Positions 11,541-22,584 of a stretch of 64,000 nucleotides of DNA are shown here, one piece after another. The translations under genes were made by a program, and so were the position numbers. How positions within the stretch are numbered: position 1 is the first letter of the stretch; each line of letters begins with the position of its first letter. Source of the DNA: NCEH01 sp002257205 (GTDB lineage Bacteria > Pseudomonadota > Alphaproteobacteria > Rhizobiales > Xanthobacteraceae); assembly GCF_043195105.1 (NCBI RefSeq), contig NZ_JBAFWO010000008.1. One strand, given 5' to 3'. The notes under the pieces were generated by a model, which was given only the letters and a program-made list of their open reading frames with translations, was not told where the DNA came from and searched no databases.

Positions 11541-14500
11541 AGAACCGATAGCTGAAGCGCAGAGATCCTGTATTGGACAGATAGTCGTTTCCCGCCGAGA
11601 GCCCGTAGATGGCCTTCAGCTCCGCCCCGGTCTGCTGATAGAGCTGCAAGCCAGCGTCGAGCCGGAACAGCACGTCGGGAATGTCGCTTTCCATGTCGAA
11701 TGTGCCGAGGCCCGCGGGGGCGCCCTGCAGCTTCACCTGCGTGGTCCAGGTGTCCTGCGAAAGCAGGGAGACCCCCACCGCCGCATAGGGTCTCAGGATC
11801 CAGCCTGAATCGAGGTTCACGCGCCCGCCGGCCTCCACCATCGCCGACAGGCCGAACAGAGTGTCCGACTGGCCTGACACGTCGAAGGCGAGGGGCGAGA
11901 GGCTGGCCTCGCTGTAACCCGGCGCGTCCACATAGATCACGTCGAGGTCCACATGGGGCCGCAGATACCAGTTCGCAAAGGCGAACTCATAGGCCGCCCG
12001 TACCCGCCCCGACGCGGTGAACACGTTCGAGGCGCTGGAGGCCGGCAATGCCGGGCCGATCAGGTCAATGGAGCGCTCGTTGGTGGTGCGGCCATAGGCC
12101 AAGTTGAAGCCGGCGCCGAAGTACCAGGGCCCCATGGTGTGCTTCAGTGCGAGGCCTGCATCGCCGCGCTGCCCGTCGCCGCTACCCGTGCCGGAGGTCT
12201 CGGTCCAGCTCCAGCTGTAGCCGGCGGTGGCGCCGAGATACCAGTCCGGCGCGATCTCTTTCTGGCCGCCGAGGCGGAAGGTCAGCGTGCTGAGGTCCTG
12301 CGCGGGGCTCTCGCGCCCGCCGCCCAGGCTCGCCGTGCTGCCCGTCACGCTCGACCAGGCGCAGCTCGATTCCCCCAGCAGTGTGCCGGTGCCTTCGAAG
12401 ACGGGGCAGGAGAAGGCGGAATCCAGCGCCGACGTGCTGGCGAGAGCCTGGTTGGTGACGGCCGCCGACACGTTGGCGATGATCTGGTCGAGATCGCTTG
12501 CGTAGGCGCTGGCGCTCTCCACCTGCGAGAGCGTGCCGTAGAGCGGCGCCAGCCCGCTCGATCCGCCCGCGTTCCACGAAGCCTGCAGGTAATTGGCGAG
12601 CGCCTGCTCATTGGTGGAAAGGCCCGCGCCGGAGGGCGTGAAGTTCGCATCGGGCGATATGGACAGGCTCGTGGTGGTGGCCGTCACGTCCCAGGTGAAC
12701 AGATAGGAGGCGGAGGTCGTTGCGGTCGTGCTCAGGCTGGCCGCCTGCACGATCTCGTAGCTGCCCGGCAGGAGGGCGGAGGCGGTGGGATCGATGGTGC
12801 CGTCGATGCTGGCGGTGCCGCCCACCAGGAGGAGATCCACCTCTGGGCTCGCCGTGGCATTGATGTCTACAGCCAGGATGCCGCTGGACGACTGGGTGAA
12901 GCCTCCGCTCAGCGTCGTGGCCATGACCGTGCCGACGCCGCCCGGAGCCAACGTGCCGTTGTTGCTCAGGCTCGCGGCGGTGATGGCGCTGCCGGCGTTG
13001 AACAGGCCGTAATTGGTGATGGTGCCCACCACCGCGCTGCTGTCGTAGGATTCCTGGCCGAGATCGACACTGCCGGTCAGGGTGCCGGAATTGAAGACGT
13101 TGGTGATGGACTGCTGGGCGAGGATGGCACGGCCGTTGATGCCGTCCGTCGTGGAGAGCGAGCCGCCTTCATTGATGGTGATTGTGTTGGCGGCGACGCC
13201 TGAGACCTCGCTCTCGCCGCCGCCGGAGATGCCGCCGGACAGCCAGACGCCCGCCGCCGAAGCGCCGGTGCCGCCCTGGACGAGGCCGGAAATGTTGATG
13301 GTGATGGGGTTCTGGTGGGTATCGTTGCCGCTGGACTGGGCGAAGATGGCCACCGCGCCCGCGCCGGAGGTGACGATGCTGCCGCCGTCCTGGTTGACGG
13401 TGATGGAGCCGCCGGTGCCGTTGCTGGTGGACAGGGTGCCGGAGAGGTTGCCGCCCGCCGTCAGCGTGTCACCCATGCCGATGGCGCCGCCCGAGGCGTC
13501 GGCGATGGATTGCAGGAACAGGCCATGGGCATTTGCGCCGCTGGTGGCGATGTCCGCCGACGTCGTCACCGTGATGGCGCCGGCAGTGTTGAATTGGCCG
13601 GAATAAGAGAGGTTGTTGACGTTTGTGGTGGCGAGGGCAAGCGAGGCATCGCCCGCGAATCCGCCGCCGCCGCCAACGGACTGGGCGAAGACGCCGAAGG
13701 CGCCGGCGCCGTAGGTGGTGACGGCGACCCCGTCGCCGAGCGTCACGCTCACCGTGCCACCCGACCCCGAGGCGCCGCCGACCCCGCCCTGGTCGCCATC
13801 ATCGAACGTCACCGAACCCACATTGGCCGAGGCGGCGGAGACGAGGCCGCCGCCGCCGCCGATGGACTGGGCCGCGATGCCAAAGGCCCGCGCGCCGGCG
13901 GTGATGATGGCCCCCGAGGTCTTCGCGATGGTGACGTCGCCGCCATTGCCGGACAGGCCGTTCTGCCCCCCCACGTTGAGGGTGAAGTCGGACGCATCGT
14001 TGAAGATGGAGGTGGAGGTGGTCACCCCCACCTGGCTGTTGCCGAGGCACAAAGACTGGCTGTTGCCGATGGGCCCCACCTGGACCGAGTTGGAGCAGCC
14101 CACCCCAGCCGAGCCGCCGCCGGCGCCGACCGATTGGGCGAAGATGCCGAAGGCGTCATCGCCGGCGGTCCACAACGTGCCGGTGTCGGTCACGCTCACC
14201 TGCCCGCCATCGCCGCCGTAACTGCCGCTGCCGGCATAGCTGGCGCCGAGGCCCACGGTGGTGATGTTGTCCACCGTGCCCTCCGCCCCGAAGCCCCCAC
14301 CACCGCCGATGGATTGGGCGAACATGGCATGGGCGCCATAGCCCGAGGTCGTGATGGCGCCGGAATTGGTGAAGGAGACGGCGCCCCCGTCGCCGCCGCC
14401 CGAGCCGTTGCCGCCGACCGCGAGGTCCGCCGAATAGGTGCCGGCCCCGGGCGCGCTGGGCCCGCCGATCACCGAATTGGAGGTGGAGGTCGCCGCGCCG

Positions 14501-17500
14501 CCATAGCCGCCGCCGCCGCCGATGGACTGGCCGAACATGCCGAAGGCGCGCTGGCCGATGGTGGTGATGCTGCCGGAATTGGTGAGATTGACCGCCCCGC
14601 CGTCACCGGCTGCTCCGCCCGAGCCCCCGAGCGAGATATCGGCCGAATAGCTCGCGGACGGTGTGTTGATGGCATCTTGCACCTGACTCAGCAGGTCGAT
14701 GTTGGCGGCCGCGTCCGAGGTGCCGCCAGAACCGCCGCCGCCGCCGATGGACTGGGCGAAGATGCCGAAGCTGTCACCGCCCATCACCACGGAGAGATTC
14801 GAGCTGTTGGTGTAGACCGAGCCAGTGGAGATGGTGCCGGCATTGTTGACGCTCACGGTGCCGCCGTCGCTGCCGGTGCCGCCCAGGCCGCCGACGGCGA
14901 TGTTCGCCTCGTAGCTATCCCCCGAGGCGGAGGCGGAGCCGCCTCCGGCCATGCCGCCACCCCCACCGATGGACTGGGCAAGGATCGCGCTCGCGCTGGA
15001 GCCATAGGTGGTGATGGCGCTGCCGGCGTCCACCGTCACCGTGATGCCGCCTCCATCGTCTCCGCCGCCGCCGTTTCCGCCGAGGCCGTAGGTCAAGGTC
15101 ACGGAAGTGCCTGTGCCGCCGGTATTGGGGCTTGAGGCGCTGGCGTCGCCCGCGCCGCCCGCGCCGCCGCCGCCGCCGATCGACTGGGCGAGGATGCCGT
15201 GGGCATAATGGCCGTAGGTCACGATGGTGCCGTTGCAGGTCGAGCAGTCGCCGGTGGGTCCGACGGTGACGTTCACATCGCCGCCGGAGCCGCCGTCCCC
15301 GCCCGTGCCGCCATAGGACAAGGCGAGCTTGACGGTCGCTATCCCGGTCTCGAGGGCATAGGACGAGGCGCTCGCGTCGCCGCCAATGCCGCCGCCGCCG
15401 CCGATCGACTGGGCAAGGATGCCAAAGGCGCCGTCGGCCCCGGTGGTGATACGTCCGGCCTGGTTCACCGATACGGTGCCGCCGTCCCCGCCCGAGCCAC
15501 CGCTGCCGCCCACCGCATAGGTGAAGGTGAAGTTCACCGGGATTTCCTCAGTGGAGAAGGACAGGCCATAGGCGGTGGCCGAGCCCCCCGCGCCGCCGCC
15601 GCCGCCGATGGACTGGGCGAGGATGCCGATGGAATCCGCCGCCTCAGGGGTCGGCGCGCCCGCGATCTCATAGACGCAGCCGCTCGAGTCCGAGCAGCCG
15701 GTATAGATGGCGCCCTCATGGGTCACCGTGACGGCGCCGCCGGCGCCGCCATCGCCACCGGCGCCACCCACGGCGAGGGAGACGGTCAGCACGCCGGCGC
15801 TGTAGGAATTGGCCGCCCCGCCGGTGCCGCCGCCGCCGCCCACTGACTGCGCCAGAATGCCGAGGGACTGGTTGCCTTGGCTGATGATGGCGGTGTCGTT
15901 GGTGACAGTCACCGTTCCGCCGGCGCCCCCGCTGCCGCCTGTTCCGCCCATGGCATCGGAAATGATGGTGCCGAAGGAAGTGGAGGCGCCGCCATTGCCG
16001 CCGCCGCCCCCCACCGACTGGGCATAGACGCCGCCGGCGAACAGACCGGAGGTGAGGATGTAGCCGCTGGTATTCTCAAGATCGACGGTGACCGCCCCGC
16101 CCGCCCCGCCATTACCGCCCGCGCCGCCGGTGGAGGAGAACAGCCCCGCATTGCTGGCGCCATTGCCGCCGCCGCCGCCCACCGACTGGGCAAGGATGCC
16201 GAGCGCGTTATCGTCCTGGGTGACGATGGTTGCGGCATCGGACAGGGTGACCGAGACCGAGCCGCCCTTGCCGCCGCCGGAGCCGCTCTTGTCCTGGGCG
16301 CCGATATTGAGGCTGCCGGCGCTGGAACTGCCGCCGCCGCCGCCGATGGACTGGGCGACGATGCCGACGGCACCGGCGCCGGTGCCCGAGCCGTCGCCGG
16401 TGACGATGGAGCCGGAATGGGTGACGACGACCGAGCCGCCATTGCCGGTGCCGCCGCCATCGGTGGCGCTGCCCAGGGTGGCCGTCTGGTCCGAGCTCTC
16501 AAGGTCCATGATTCCGCCGCCGCCGCCGATGGAGGCGGCGAGGATGCCATAGGCGGCGCTGCCAAGGGTGGTGATGGCGCCGGTATTGTTCACCGTGGCG
16601 GTGCTGCCGCCGAGCGCGCCCTGCTGGGCGCCGGTGTTGCCAAGCGTGGCGGGGCCGACGTCGGAAGCGGAGACGATGGCAGCCCCGCCGATGGAGAGGG
16701 CGGCGACGCCCACGGCCAGCGTGCCCTTGGTGTTGATGGTGCCGTAATTGTTGACGGTGGCATCGCCTGCGCTCCCGGGATAGTCGGCGTTGTAGCCGCT
16801 TGACTGGGTCTGCAGAAAAAGGCTGCCCGTGGAGCCGGCGCTCACCGCCATGGCGCCGATGGAGACGTCGCCGCCGGCGCCGCTGGTGTCGATGGTGGCA
16901 CCGGAATTGACGGTGACGGTGGCGCTGCCGCCCTGGCCGACCTCGCTGTTGTTGGCATTGCCGCCCGCGCTCACGGCGATGGCGCCGATGCCGGTGCTGC
17001 CCGAGGCGGCGAAGGTGATGGAGGAGCCGGAATTCAGCGTGACGCTGGCGCTGCCGCCATTGCCGGCCCCGGAAGCGTCCTCGCCGTTATTGTCGGTGTC
17101 GAAGTTGGAGTTTCCGCCGAGCGAAGCGGCGACGATTCCGATCGCTTCGGGGGCGTCGATCGAAATCGAGCCGTCGTTGACGACGCTGACGGATCCGCCA
17201 TTGCCGCCGGGGGCGGAAGCGTAGCTCTTCTGGTTGCTGCCGACGCCGCCTTGGGAGACGGCGAGGATACCGATGGTCGGAACGCTGAGCGCGCTGGAGG
17301 CAACAACCGTACCCTCATTGGTGACCGTCACCGCGCCACCGGCACCGCCGCCGCCGGCAAAATCCGTATCACTTGTCTTGTTGTTGGTCCCGTTGCCGCC
17401 AAAGGACAGGGCGGCGATGGCGTTCCCGGAGATCGGAATATTGGGAATGTTCGAGTTGGTGACGTACTGCGAGCCGAACACGGCCGTGAAGCTGCCGGTA

Positions 17501-18087
17501 TTGGTGATCTCGACCCTGCCGCCGCTGCCGCCGTTATAATCAGAGGTGTTGGTGTCGCTATTCTCGGTGACGCCGCCGCCGCCGATGGATAGCCCGACCA
17601 GGGCGCCGACCCCGGAACCCCAATAGACATTTTGATTCCCGTCGCCCGTCGTCCCCTCGAAGGAGTATTGGAGGTTCATGGCGTAGAACTGCGAGACGGT
17701 CTGCGACCCGCTGGCACTTATCGTTATATTGCCGCCATCCGTGTACCCATTGTTCCCGCCATAGGTCGTGTTCTTCTGCTGTCCCCATCCGGCATAGAAA
17801 AATCCCGTATTATAATTAGTGCTCGCTTCAAAATTACCCGTTCCGCTGATCGTCACATCCGTCGATGTCGTGATGGTGTCTCCGGATACTTGTCCATTAT
17901 TCACGTTGACGGCGGTCGTCTCGTCCGCGTTGCTTGCGGTGCAGGTATAGGTGACAGAGGAAGAATCATAGCTGCAGGAGGATTGACCGATCACATCGAT
18001 CACCGGATCGTTGCCCGCGAGCGCAGTGGCCGCGCCAAAGCTGGTGGCGGCCGCCGCCAGAATCACACGCGCATTGATCATTCCCAT
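11539..18087 (-). CDS. Giant autotransporter with QSIGGGGG repeats and C-terminal beta-barrel
   Basis: Predicted type Va secreted/surface protein of 2182 residues. A signal peptide starts it (MINARVILAAAATSFGAATALAG). The passenger is a low-complexity, Gly/Ser/Thr/Asn-rich beta-helix carrying about 14 copies of an AQS(I/V)GGGGG motif spaced roughly 50-80 residues apart. The last ~300 residues are an autotransporter barrel (LGATAGYSWSWTE, WYLRPHVDLDVIYVD) ending in the outer-membrane signature SYRF. The start is the ATG at 18087 after a TGGGGGG run. Its stop codon touches the truncated recombinase, so it was probably brought in or rearranged with that element. The ligand is unknown; adhesion or autoaggregation is likely. 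Confidence 0.92.
13660..16540 (-). repeat. Coding repeat array of the autotransporter passenger
   Basis: Within the autotransporter, a unit of roughly 150-240 bp recurs. Each has a CCGCCGCCGCCGATGGACTG-like core (plus-strand view) encoding QSIGGGGG, then variable sequence. About 14 units are recognisable. The GC-rich exact cores would favour recombination and copy-number change. Confidence 0.75.
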
Positions 18088-18281
18088 GATAGCCCCCCAG
18101 GCATCCGGTGTTCGCTGGCGCGCAGGTGCCGCCGACGAACCGGGTCCGTTTCATCGCTGCGCCCGCAGGTGAAAGCCGCCGCCCCAGCCTAGAGATGCCG
18201 TGCCTGTGGAGGTGGCGGCAAATGATCATTCTTCAGCAAGACACCTGCATGCCATGCAGCACCCGTCATGCGGGGGCGGTG

Positions 18282-19556
18282 TCAGGCTCGCGCCGACGGC
18301 CGGTGCGAGGGAGCAGAAGATGCGGGGCCCTCCCGGCGCCGCCAGTTCCAGAGATCCGCTCCGCTCGGTTTCTGGAAAACGGCCAAGTCGAATTCCGGAA
18401 GTAGGGCGAAGACATGGTCGAAAATGTCGGCCTGTACGGCTTCGTAGGTGCTCCAGTCGGTCGTGTTGGTGAAGCAGTAGATCTCGATGGGCAGTCCTTC
18501 CGGCCCGGGCTGCAACTGCCTTACCAGGAGTGTCATGTCCTGGCGGATCGAGGGATGGGCGCGCAGATAGGCGGTCAGATAGGCGCGCAATGTCCCCGAA
18601 TTGGTGATGCGGCGCGTGTTTGCGCTGATGCGGCCCGCCTCTCCCAGCCGCTCGTTCCAATCCCTGAGTTCCTCCAGCTTGCGCAGCATGTAGGGCTCTA
18701 GATGCTGGAAGCAACTCAGCTTCTCGATCGCCTCCGGTGCCAGGAAGCCGATGCTGGTTTGGTCGAGATAGATGGCGCGTTTGATGCGGCGCCCGCCCGC
18801 TTCCTCCATGCCACGCCAGTTCTTGAAGGAATCCGTCACCAGCTTCCGGATCGGAATGGCGGTGATGGTCTTATCGAAGTTCTGGACGCGGATCGTATGG
18901 AGCGAGATGTCGACCACGTCGCCGTCGGCGTTCAGACTGGGGATCTCGATCCAGTCGCCCACGCGAACCATGTCGCCCGACGAGATCAGGATGCTGGCGA
19001 CGAAGGAGAGAAGCGTATCCTGAAACACCAGGATGAGCACCGCCGCCATGGCCCCAAGGCCCGACAGCAGGATGACCGGAGAGCGGTCGATCAGGATCGC
19101 GATCATCAAGATCGCGGCGACCGCATAGATCGCGATCGTGGCGATCTGGAAATAGCCACGGATGGGCCTTGAGTGGGTCTCGGGGCGTCGATGATAGAGT
19201 TGGTCCGCCCGGTCGAGGACGGCGGCGAGCGTCATCGCCACCGTCAGGACGATGAACGCGTGCGAGACGTTGGTGACCACGCTCACGACGGAGGCGGGCA
19301 GGTCCCGGACCAGCCCGATGCCCGCCGAAATCACGATTGCAGGCAAGATGCTGGCCAGTCGCCGGACCACGCGACCGCGGGTCGCCGCCCCATCGCGGCC
19401 GAACGATGTCTGTCCCAGAACGCGTTCGGCGGCGTCCAGCAGGACCCGCTTGAAGACGATCTGCGCTACAAAGGCGGTCACGAGCAGGACGAATAGCATC
19501 ATCACGCTGTCGAGCCATGGATAAAGTTCGATGGCGGACTCAACCGATTCCATCAT
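18282..19556 (-). CDS. MscS-family mechanosensitive channel (MscM/YbdG-like)
   Basis: Predicted inner-membrane miniconductance channel that opens under osmotic downshock. The 424-residue length is close to E. coli YbdG (415). Five membrane segments fall in the first ~190 residues. The pore helix VILLSGLGAMAAVLILVF leads into the beta domain DMVRVGDWIEIP, then VVDISLHTIRVQNFDKTI, typical of the YbdG branch. The C-terminal cytoplasmic domain is intact. It has two adjacent ATG codons (19551-19556) and no strong ribosome site. It is downstream of nothing on its strand and 194 bp upstream of the autotransporter. Confidence 0.92.
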   Translation of the reverse strand: MMESVESAIELYPWLDSVMMLFVLLVTAFVAQIVFKRVLLDAAERVLGQTSFGRDGAATRGRVVRRLASILPAIVISAGIGLVRDLPASVVSVVTNVSHAFIVLTVAMTLAAVLDRADQLYHRRPETHSRPIRGYFQIATIAIYAVAAILMIAILIDRSPVILLSGLGAMAAVLILVFQDTLLSFVASILISSGDMVRVGDWIEIPSLNADGDVVDISLHTIRVQNFDKTITAIPIRKLVTDSFKNWRGMEEAGGRRIKRAIYLDQTSIGFLAPEAIEKLSCFQHLEPYMLRKLEELRDWNERLGEAGRISANTRRITNSGTLRAYLTAYLRAHPSIRQDMTLLVRQLQPGPEGLPIEIYCFTNTTDWSTYEAVQADIFDHVFALLPEFDLAVFQKPSGADLWNWRRREGPASSAPSHRPSARA

Positions 19557-19894
19557 TGCGCCATGGTCTCTATCGACGGTCGGGGCCGACGCGCGTCATC
19601 ATCGCAGACCTCTGGAGCGATCTGAGAGGGATTGGTTCGGTTGTCATTCATGAAATCTCGCGAAAGGCTTCAGCGGGCTGCCGCGCGACATATCCTCGTG
19701 CGAGCCGCTCCCGGACCATGGCGGCAGGCGCGTGCGCGACAACGATGCTGTCGACAGCGCCTCCCTGCAACTGATGACTCTTCAGTTGGGCTGCTGAATA
19801 TGGTGCATTGTCTGTTTCGGGGCGAAACATCGTTTCCCGCTTTGGGCAAATATTGTTAGGAGGTATGCCAGGGGTCGCGAAAGGTCGGGCGAAC
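19557..19894. other. Intergenic region between divergent channel and LysR genes
   Basis: No gene is supported here. A small dyad GAAAC-ATC-GTTTC (19824-19836) and an AGGAGG (19858-19863) lie near the LysR start; that AGGAGG sits too close to the ATG at 19865 for efficient use. Promoters for both genes should be here, but I cannot assign boxes. Confidence 0.4.
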
Positions 19895-20872
19895 ATGAAG
19901 ATCAGTCGTCAGATTGACCTGAACCTTTTCCATGTGTTCGCCGCTATCATGAAGCACCGGAGCGTGGCGCGCGCCGCCGCGGAACTCTCGCTCAGCCCGT
20001 CCGCCGTGAGCCATGCCTTGGCCCGGCTGCGCCAGATGCTCCAAGACGATCTTTTCGTTCGGAGCGACACCGGCCTGCAGCCCACGCCGCGCGCGATGGA
20101 ACTGTCCGGGCGCGTGAACAAGGGCCTGCAGCAATTCGAAGCCGCTCTGATGGCGGTCTCCTTCGATCCGGCCAAATCGCCGCGCTGCTTTCGGATTGCC
20201 GCCTCTGATTTCTTCGCCATCTATGCATTGCCGCATCTGGTGCAACGGCTGAGCGCGACGGCGCCGCAGGTGGACCTTCAGATATTCCCTGTCAGCCGCC
20301 TCGACCTCGCGCGCCAGCTTGAAACCCGGACCCTCGACCTCGTCATCGGTTGGTTCGACAAGTTGCCCGGCTTCCTGCGGCGCGCGCCGTTCGTCGAGGA
20401 GCGTGGAGCCATCGTGGTGCGTACGGGCCATCCCTTGACCGAAGGCGAGGTCACGTCCGAACGCCTTCTGGCGTTTCCACATATCGTCGTCGAGTTCACC
20501 GGTACCGCGCCGGAACGCGGCGATGGATTTGTCGAGGACCGCGGGATGGTGCGTCGCATCCGCATGGAGCAGACCCTCATGGATACGCGCCGCGGTCGGG
20601 AGGCCGCAGCGCGGGTGGCCGTGACGGTGCCTTATTTTTCCGCCGTGCCGCCGGTACTGCGCGTCTCGAACTATGTGGCGTCCCTCCCGTACCGCTTCGC
20701 GCGCGAGGCGGTGGCGGGTGGCGGGCTGGTCCTGTTGGACCTCGCGCTGGAGCGAGGCGCGGCGCAAATCGACATCGTCTGGCACATGCGCGACGACGGA
20801 GACCCTGGGCTGCGTTGGCTCGTGGAGGAAATTCGCAACGCTGGAGCGACGGCCGTCGCGGCTCTTTCCTGA
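19895..20872 (+). CDS. LysR-family transcriptional regulator
   Basis: A 325-residue regulator with an N-terminal winged helix-turn-helix (DLNLFHVFAAIMKHRSVARA, ELSLSPSAVSHALARLR) and an effector domain (FRIAASDFFAIYALPHLV, LDLVIGWFDKLPG). The domain resembles NodD/SyrM-type or PnbR-like LysR proteins, which read aromatic signals, but the inducer is not deducible. I chose the ATG at 19895 (MKISRQIDLNLF), which gives a normal LysR N terminus, with GAAAGG upstream; an ATG at 19865 is possible. It is divergent from the mechanosensitive channel. The downstream neighbours are gene remnants, so its target may have been lost. Confidence 0.85.
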   Translation: MKISRQIDLNLFHVFAAIMKHRSVARAAAELSLSPSAVSHALARLRQMLQDDLFVRSDTGLQPTPRAMELSGRVNKGLQQFEAALMAVSFDPAKSPRCFRIAASDFFAIYALPHLVQRLSATAPQVDLQIFPVSRLDLARQLETRTLDLVIGWFDKLPGFLRRAPFVEERGAIVVRTGHPLTEGEVTSERLLAFPHIVVEFTGTAPERGDGFVEDRGMVRRIRMEQTLMDTRRGREAAARVAVTVPYFSAVPPVLRVSNYVASLPYRFAREAVAGGGLVLLDLALERGAAQIDIVWHMRDDGDPGLRWLVEEIRNAGATAVAALS

Positions 20873-21033
20873 TTGATTATGTCTGCGATGCCGCGTTGGG
20901 TGGCGCGTCGATGCGAACCGTGTGTCGGCTCGGCGCTAGGGCAGGGGAGTTGCCGCGCGGGCACGAAAACGGCCCGCGGACGCCTTATAATTCATTGATA
21001 ATAAATAATATTCAGCCCCATCTATCATAGGCT

Positions 21034-21267
21034 TCACCCAGCGGCGACGAGCGCCGCCTTCGCGGAAATGGTGTCGAAGAGGCTCGCCACCTGCGGTGCG
21101 AACCTGTCGAGCTGCAATATAGGAAGCACCACCTGGCCGTCCTCGTCCCGTTCATGCGCGAAAACGTCTTCGTTGAGCGCGTGCGGGTCGGCCCGTTGGC
21201 GCTGGGCCGCGCGATGCCGGGAATCCAGGAAAATGCGCAGCACGTCACTGCGCTGCGGCTCGAAACA
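21034..21267 (-). pseudogene. Unidentified 3' gene remnant
   Basis: This frame has the high-GC third positions of a real gene (SDVLRIFLDSRHRAAQ, EDGQVVLPILQLDRF) and ends at a TGA. Its 5' side runs straight into a 17-bp inverted repeat, past which coding character stops. I do not recognise the family. It looks like the last ~75 codons of a gene cut off by a rearrangement. Confidence 0.4.
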
Positions 21268-21310
21268 GCAATTTGAGATGGTTGTGTGCCCCGCAACCAT
21301 CTCAAATTGC
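21268..21310. repeat. Perfect 17-bp inverted repeat (9-base loop)
   Basis: GCAATTTGAGATGGTTG (21268-21284) is exactly complementary to CAACCATCTCAAATTGC (21294-21310). It sits at the junction between two gene remnants and just before a rho-independent terminator. It could be a mobile-element or deletion scar, or the 5' hairpin of a short RNA. Confidence 0.85.
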
Positions 21311-21330
21311 GATACAAAATCGCGCAGATC

Positions 21331-21356
21331 AGCCGCCCCCAACGGGCGGCTTTTTT
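21331..21356 (+). terminator. Rho-independent terminator
   Basis: AGCCGCCC (21331-21338), a CCAAC loop and GGGCGGCT (21344-21351) lead into six Ts. No rightward protein gene ends just before it, so it may end a small transcript that includes the 17-bp hairpin, or be left over from a lost gene. Confidence 0.8.
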
Positions 21357-21383
21357 GCTTCCGCAAGCGCTGACCAGAGCAGG

Positions 21384-21581
21384 TCACCGCAACAACCCAG
21401 GCCAACCCGGCCTCGGGACCGCGCCCGAGAACACCGCCGGCGCATCGGACATGAGTAAAGCGAGGGCGAGCAGCGTCACGCCACCGGTCGCCGCGGCGCA
21501 GGCATTGCGCCCGGAGCGGGTCATCAGAGGCGGAATGAGAGCCCCGAGGAGCGGAATGAGGATAACGAAAAGCAAAGTCAC
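21384..21581 (-). pseudogene. MrpA/PhaA-like cation antiporter subunit, N-terminal stub
   Basis: From a GTG at 21581 the frame reads LLFVILIPLLGALIPPLM, a hydrophobic TGGVTLLALALLM stretch, then DAPAVFSG and a stop. This resembles the first ~65 residues of monovalent cation/proton antiporter subunit A, normally several hundred residues. A GAGG lies upstream. The gene is cut off at 21384, where debris with a terminator begins. It is probably a deletion remnant. Identification rests on one short stretch. Confidence 0.5.
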
Positions 21582-21750
21582 GGCCGGACGCCTCGTCACG
21601 CCCGGCTTGGGCCAGGTGGATGAGGCTCCTTGAGCCCCGGCGGCTTGAGCCCTGACGGCTTGAACTCCGATGGAACGTGGCGACCTAATACGCTCGCAGC
21701 GCTCCCGATCATTCCTCCGCGCCAAAACCCGCACCCGGGCAACCGCATCG

Positions 21751-22584
21751 CTAATGATAGACGAAGATGCAGGATCTCGGCGCGCCGATGATGCTCTGGG
21801 TGGTGGAGCCGAAGAAGAACTCCTTCAGTCCGCGACGGCCATAGGCTCCCATCACCAGGACTTCGATGTCGCTGCGTGCCGCATAGGCCTGAATCACCTC
21901 GGATGGCGCCTCGAACGAACCTATAGGACAAAGGGTGACGTCATAGCCGTGGAGCCGCAGATAGGCGGCCGCATCGTCGGCGAGCCGCTCGGCCGTCTCC
22001 AACTGCGTGTCCACGCTCAAGACATGGACATGCCTGTCCGCCCAACCGCCGCAGAGGGCGAAAAGCTGCAGCGCCCGCATGGCCGGCAGGCTGCCGTCAT
22101 AGGCGATCATCACGTCGCCTTCGGATCGGAAGGTATCCGGGCAGATGAGGACTGGCCGCGGCGTTGCGGACAGGAGCTGTGTCAGCGTCTGCGAGTTGGC
22201 CTCCGACTTCACGCCTCTAAAGGTGACGTCGTGGCCGGCAATCACGAGGTCGCAGGTGGCGCTGGCGGCAGTGATCTGCTCAAAGGGGTCGCCCGCAAAA
22301 CTGAGGCTTGCGAGTGCGAGCCCATCGGCAACGCAATCTCGACGGAAGGTTTCCTCAAGCCGCTGGCGCGTTTTCTCTGCTTCGGCCTTGAGGCCGGTTT
22401 CCATCTGCGCGTGATAAGCCGCCCCGCCAATGGTCCCGGGCATAGGCGCTTGGATGAAAGTGAGGTCGCTACCCGCAAGACCCGTCAGATGCGCCGTCTT
22501 GCTCTTGACGAGCCGCCGGGCGTAAGCGCTGGCGGCGATGCTGGAAGGACTCTCGCCGAGCAGGAGCAATGCGCTCTTCATCAT
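21751..22584 (-). CDS. Universal stress protein (tandem UspA domains)
   Basis: Predicted cytoplasmic stress protein of 277 residues with two Usp-like halves. The C-terminal half has the ATP-binding type motif (VMGAYGRRGLKEFFFGSTTQ), and its first half diverges (LVIAGHDVTFRG). The start is the first of two ATGs (22584), with GGAGGA 7 bases upstream. That ATG overlaps the TGA of the upstream P-type ATPase by 4 bp, so the two are translationally coupled. The pairing suggests a joint role in stress or ion homeostasis. Confidence 0.9.
   Translation of the reverse strand: MMKSALLLLGESPSSIAASAYARRLVKSKTAHLTGLAGSDLTFIQAPMPGTIGGAAYHAQMETGLKAEAEKTRQRLEETFRRDCVADGLALASLSFAGDPFEQITAASATCDLVIAGHDVTFRGVKSEANSQTLTQLLSATPRPVLICPDTFRSEGDVMIAYDGSLPAMRALQLFALCGGWADRHVHVLSVDTQLETAERLADDAAAYLRLHGYDVTLCPIGSFEAPSEVIQAYAARSDIEVLVMGAYGRRGLKEFFFGSTTQSIIGAPRSCIFVYH

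Noticed and set aside
13315..15135. Long rightward open frame (606 codons) and several neighbours opposite the autotransporter
   Set aside because: They are mirror frames of a GC-rich repeat gene. The leftward frame has a signal peptide, a barrel domain and a terminal F; the rightward ones show only low-complexity Gly/Ala/Arg sequence.
13660..16540. CRISPR-like array of regularly spaced repeats
   Set aside because: The repeats are in frame, encode QSIGGGGG, vary in spacing (about 150-240 bp) and lie inside a coding gene; no cas genes are near.
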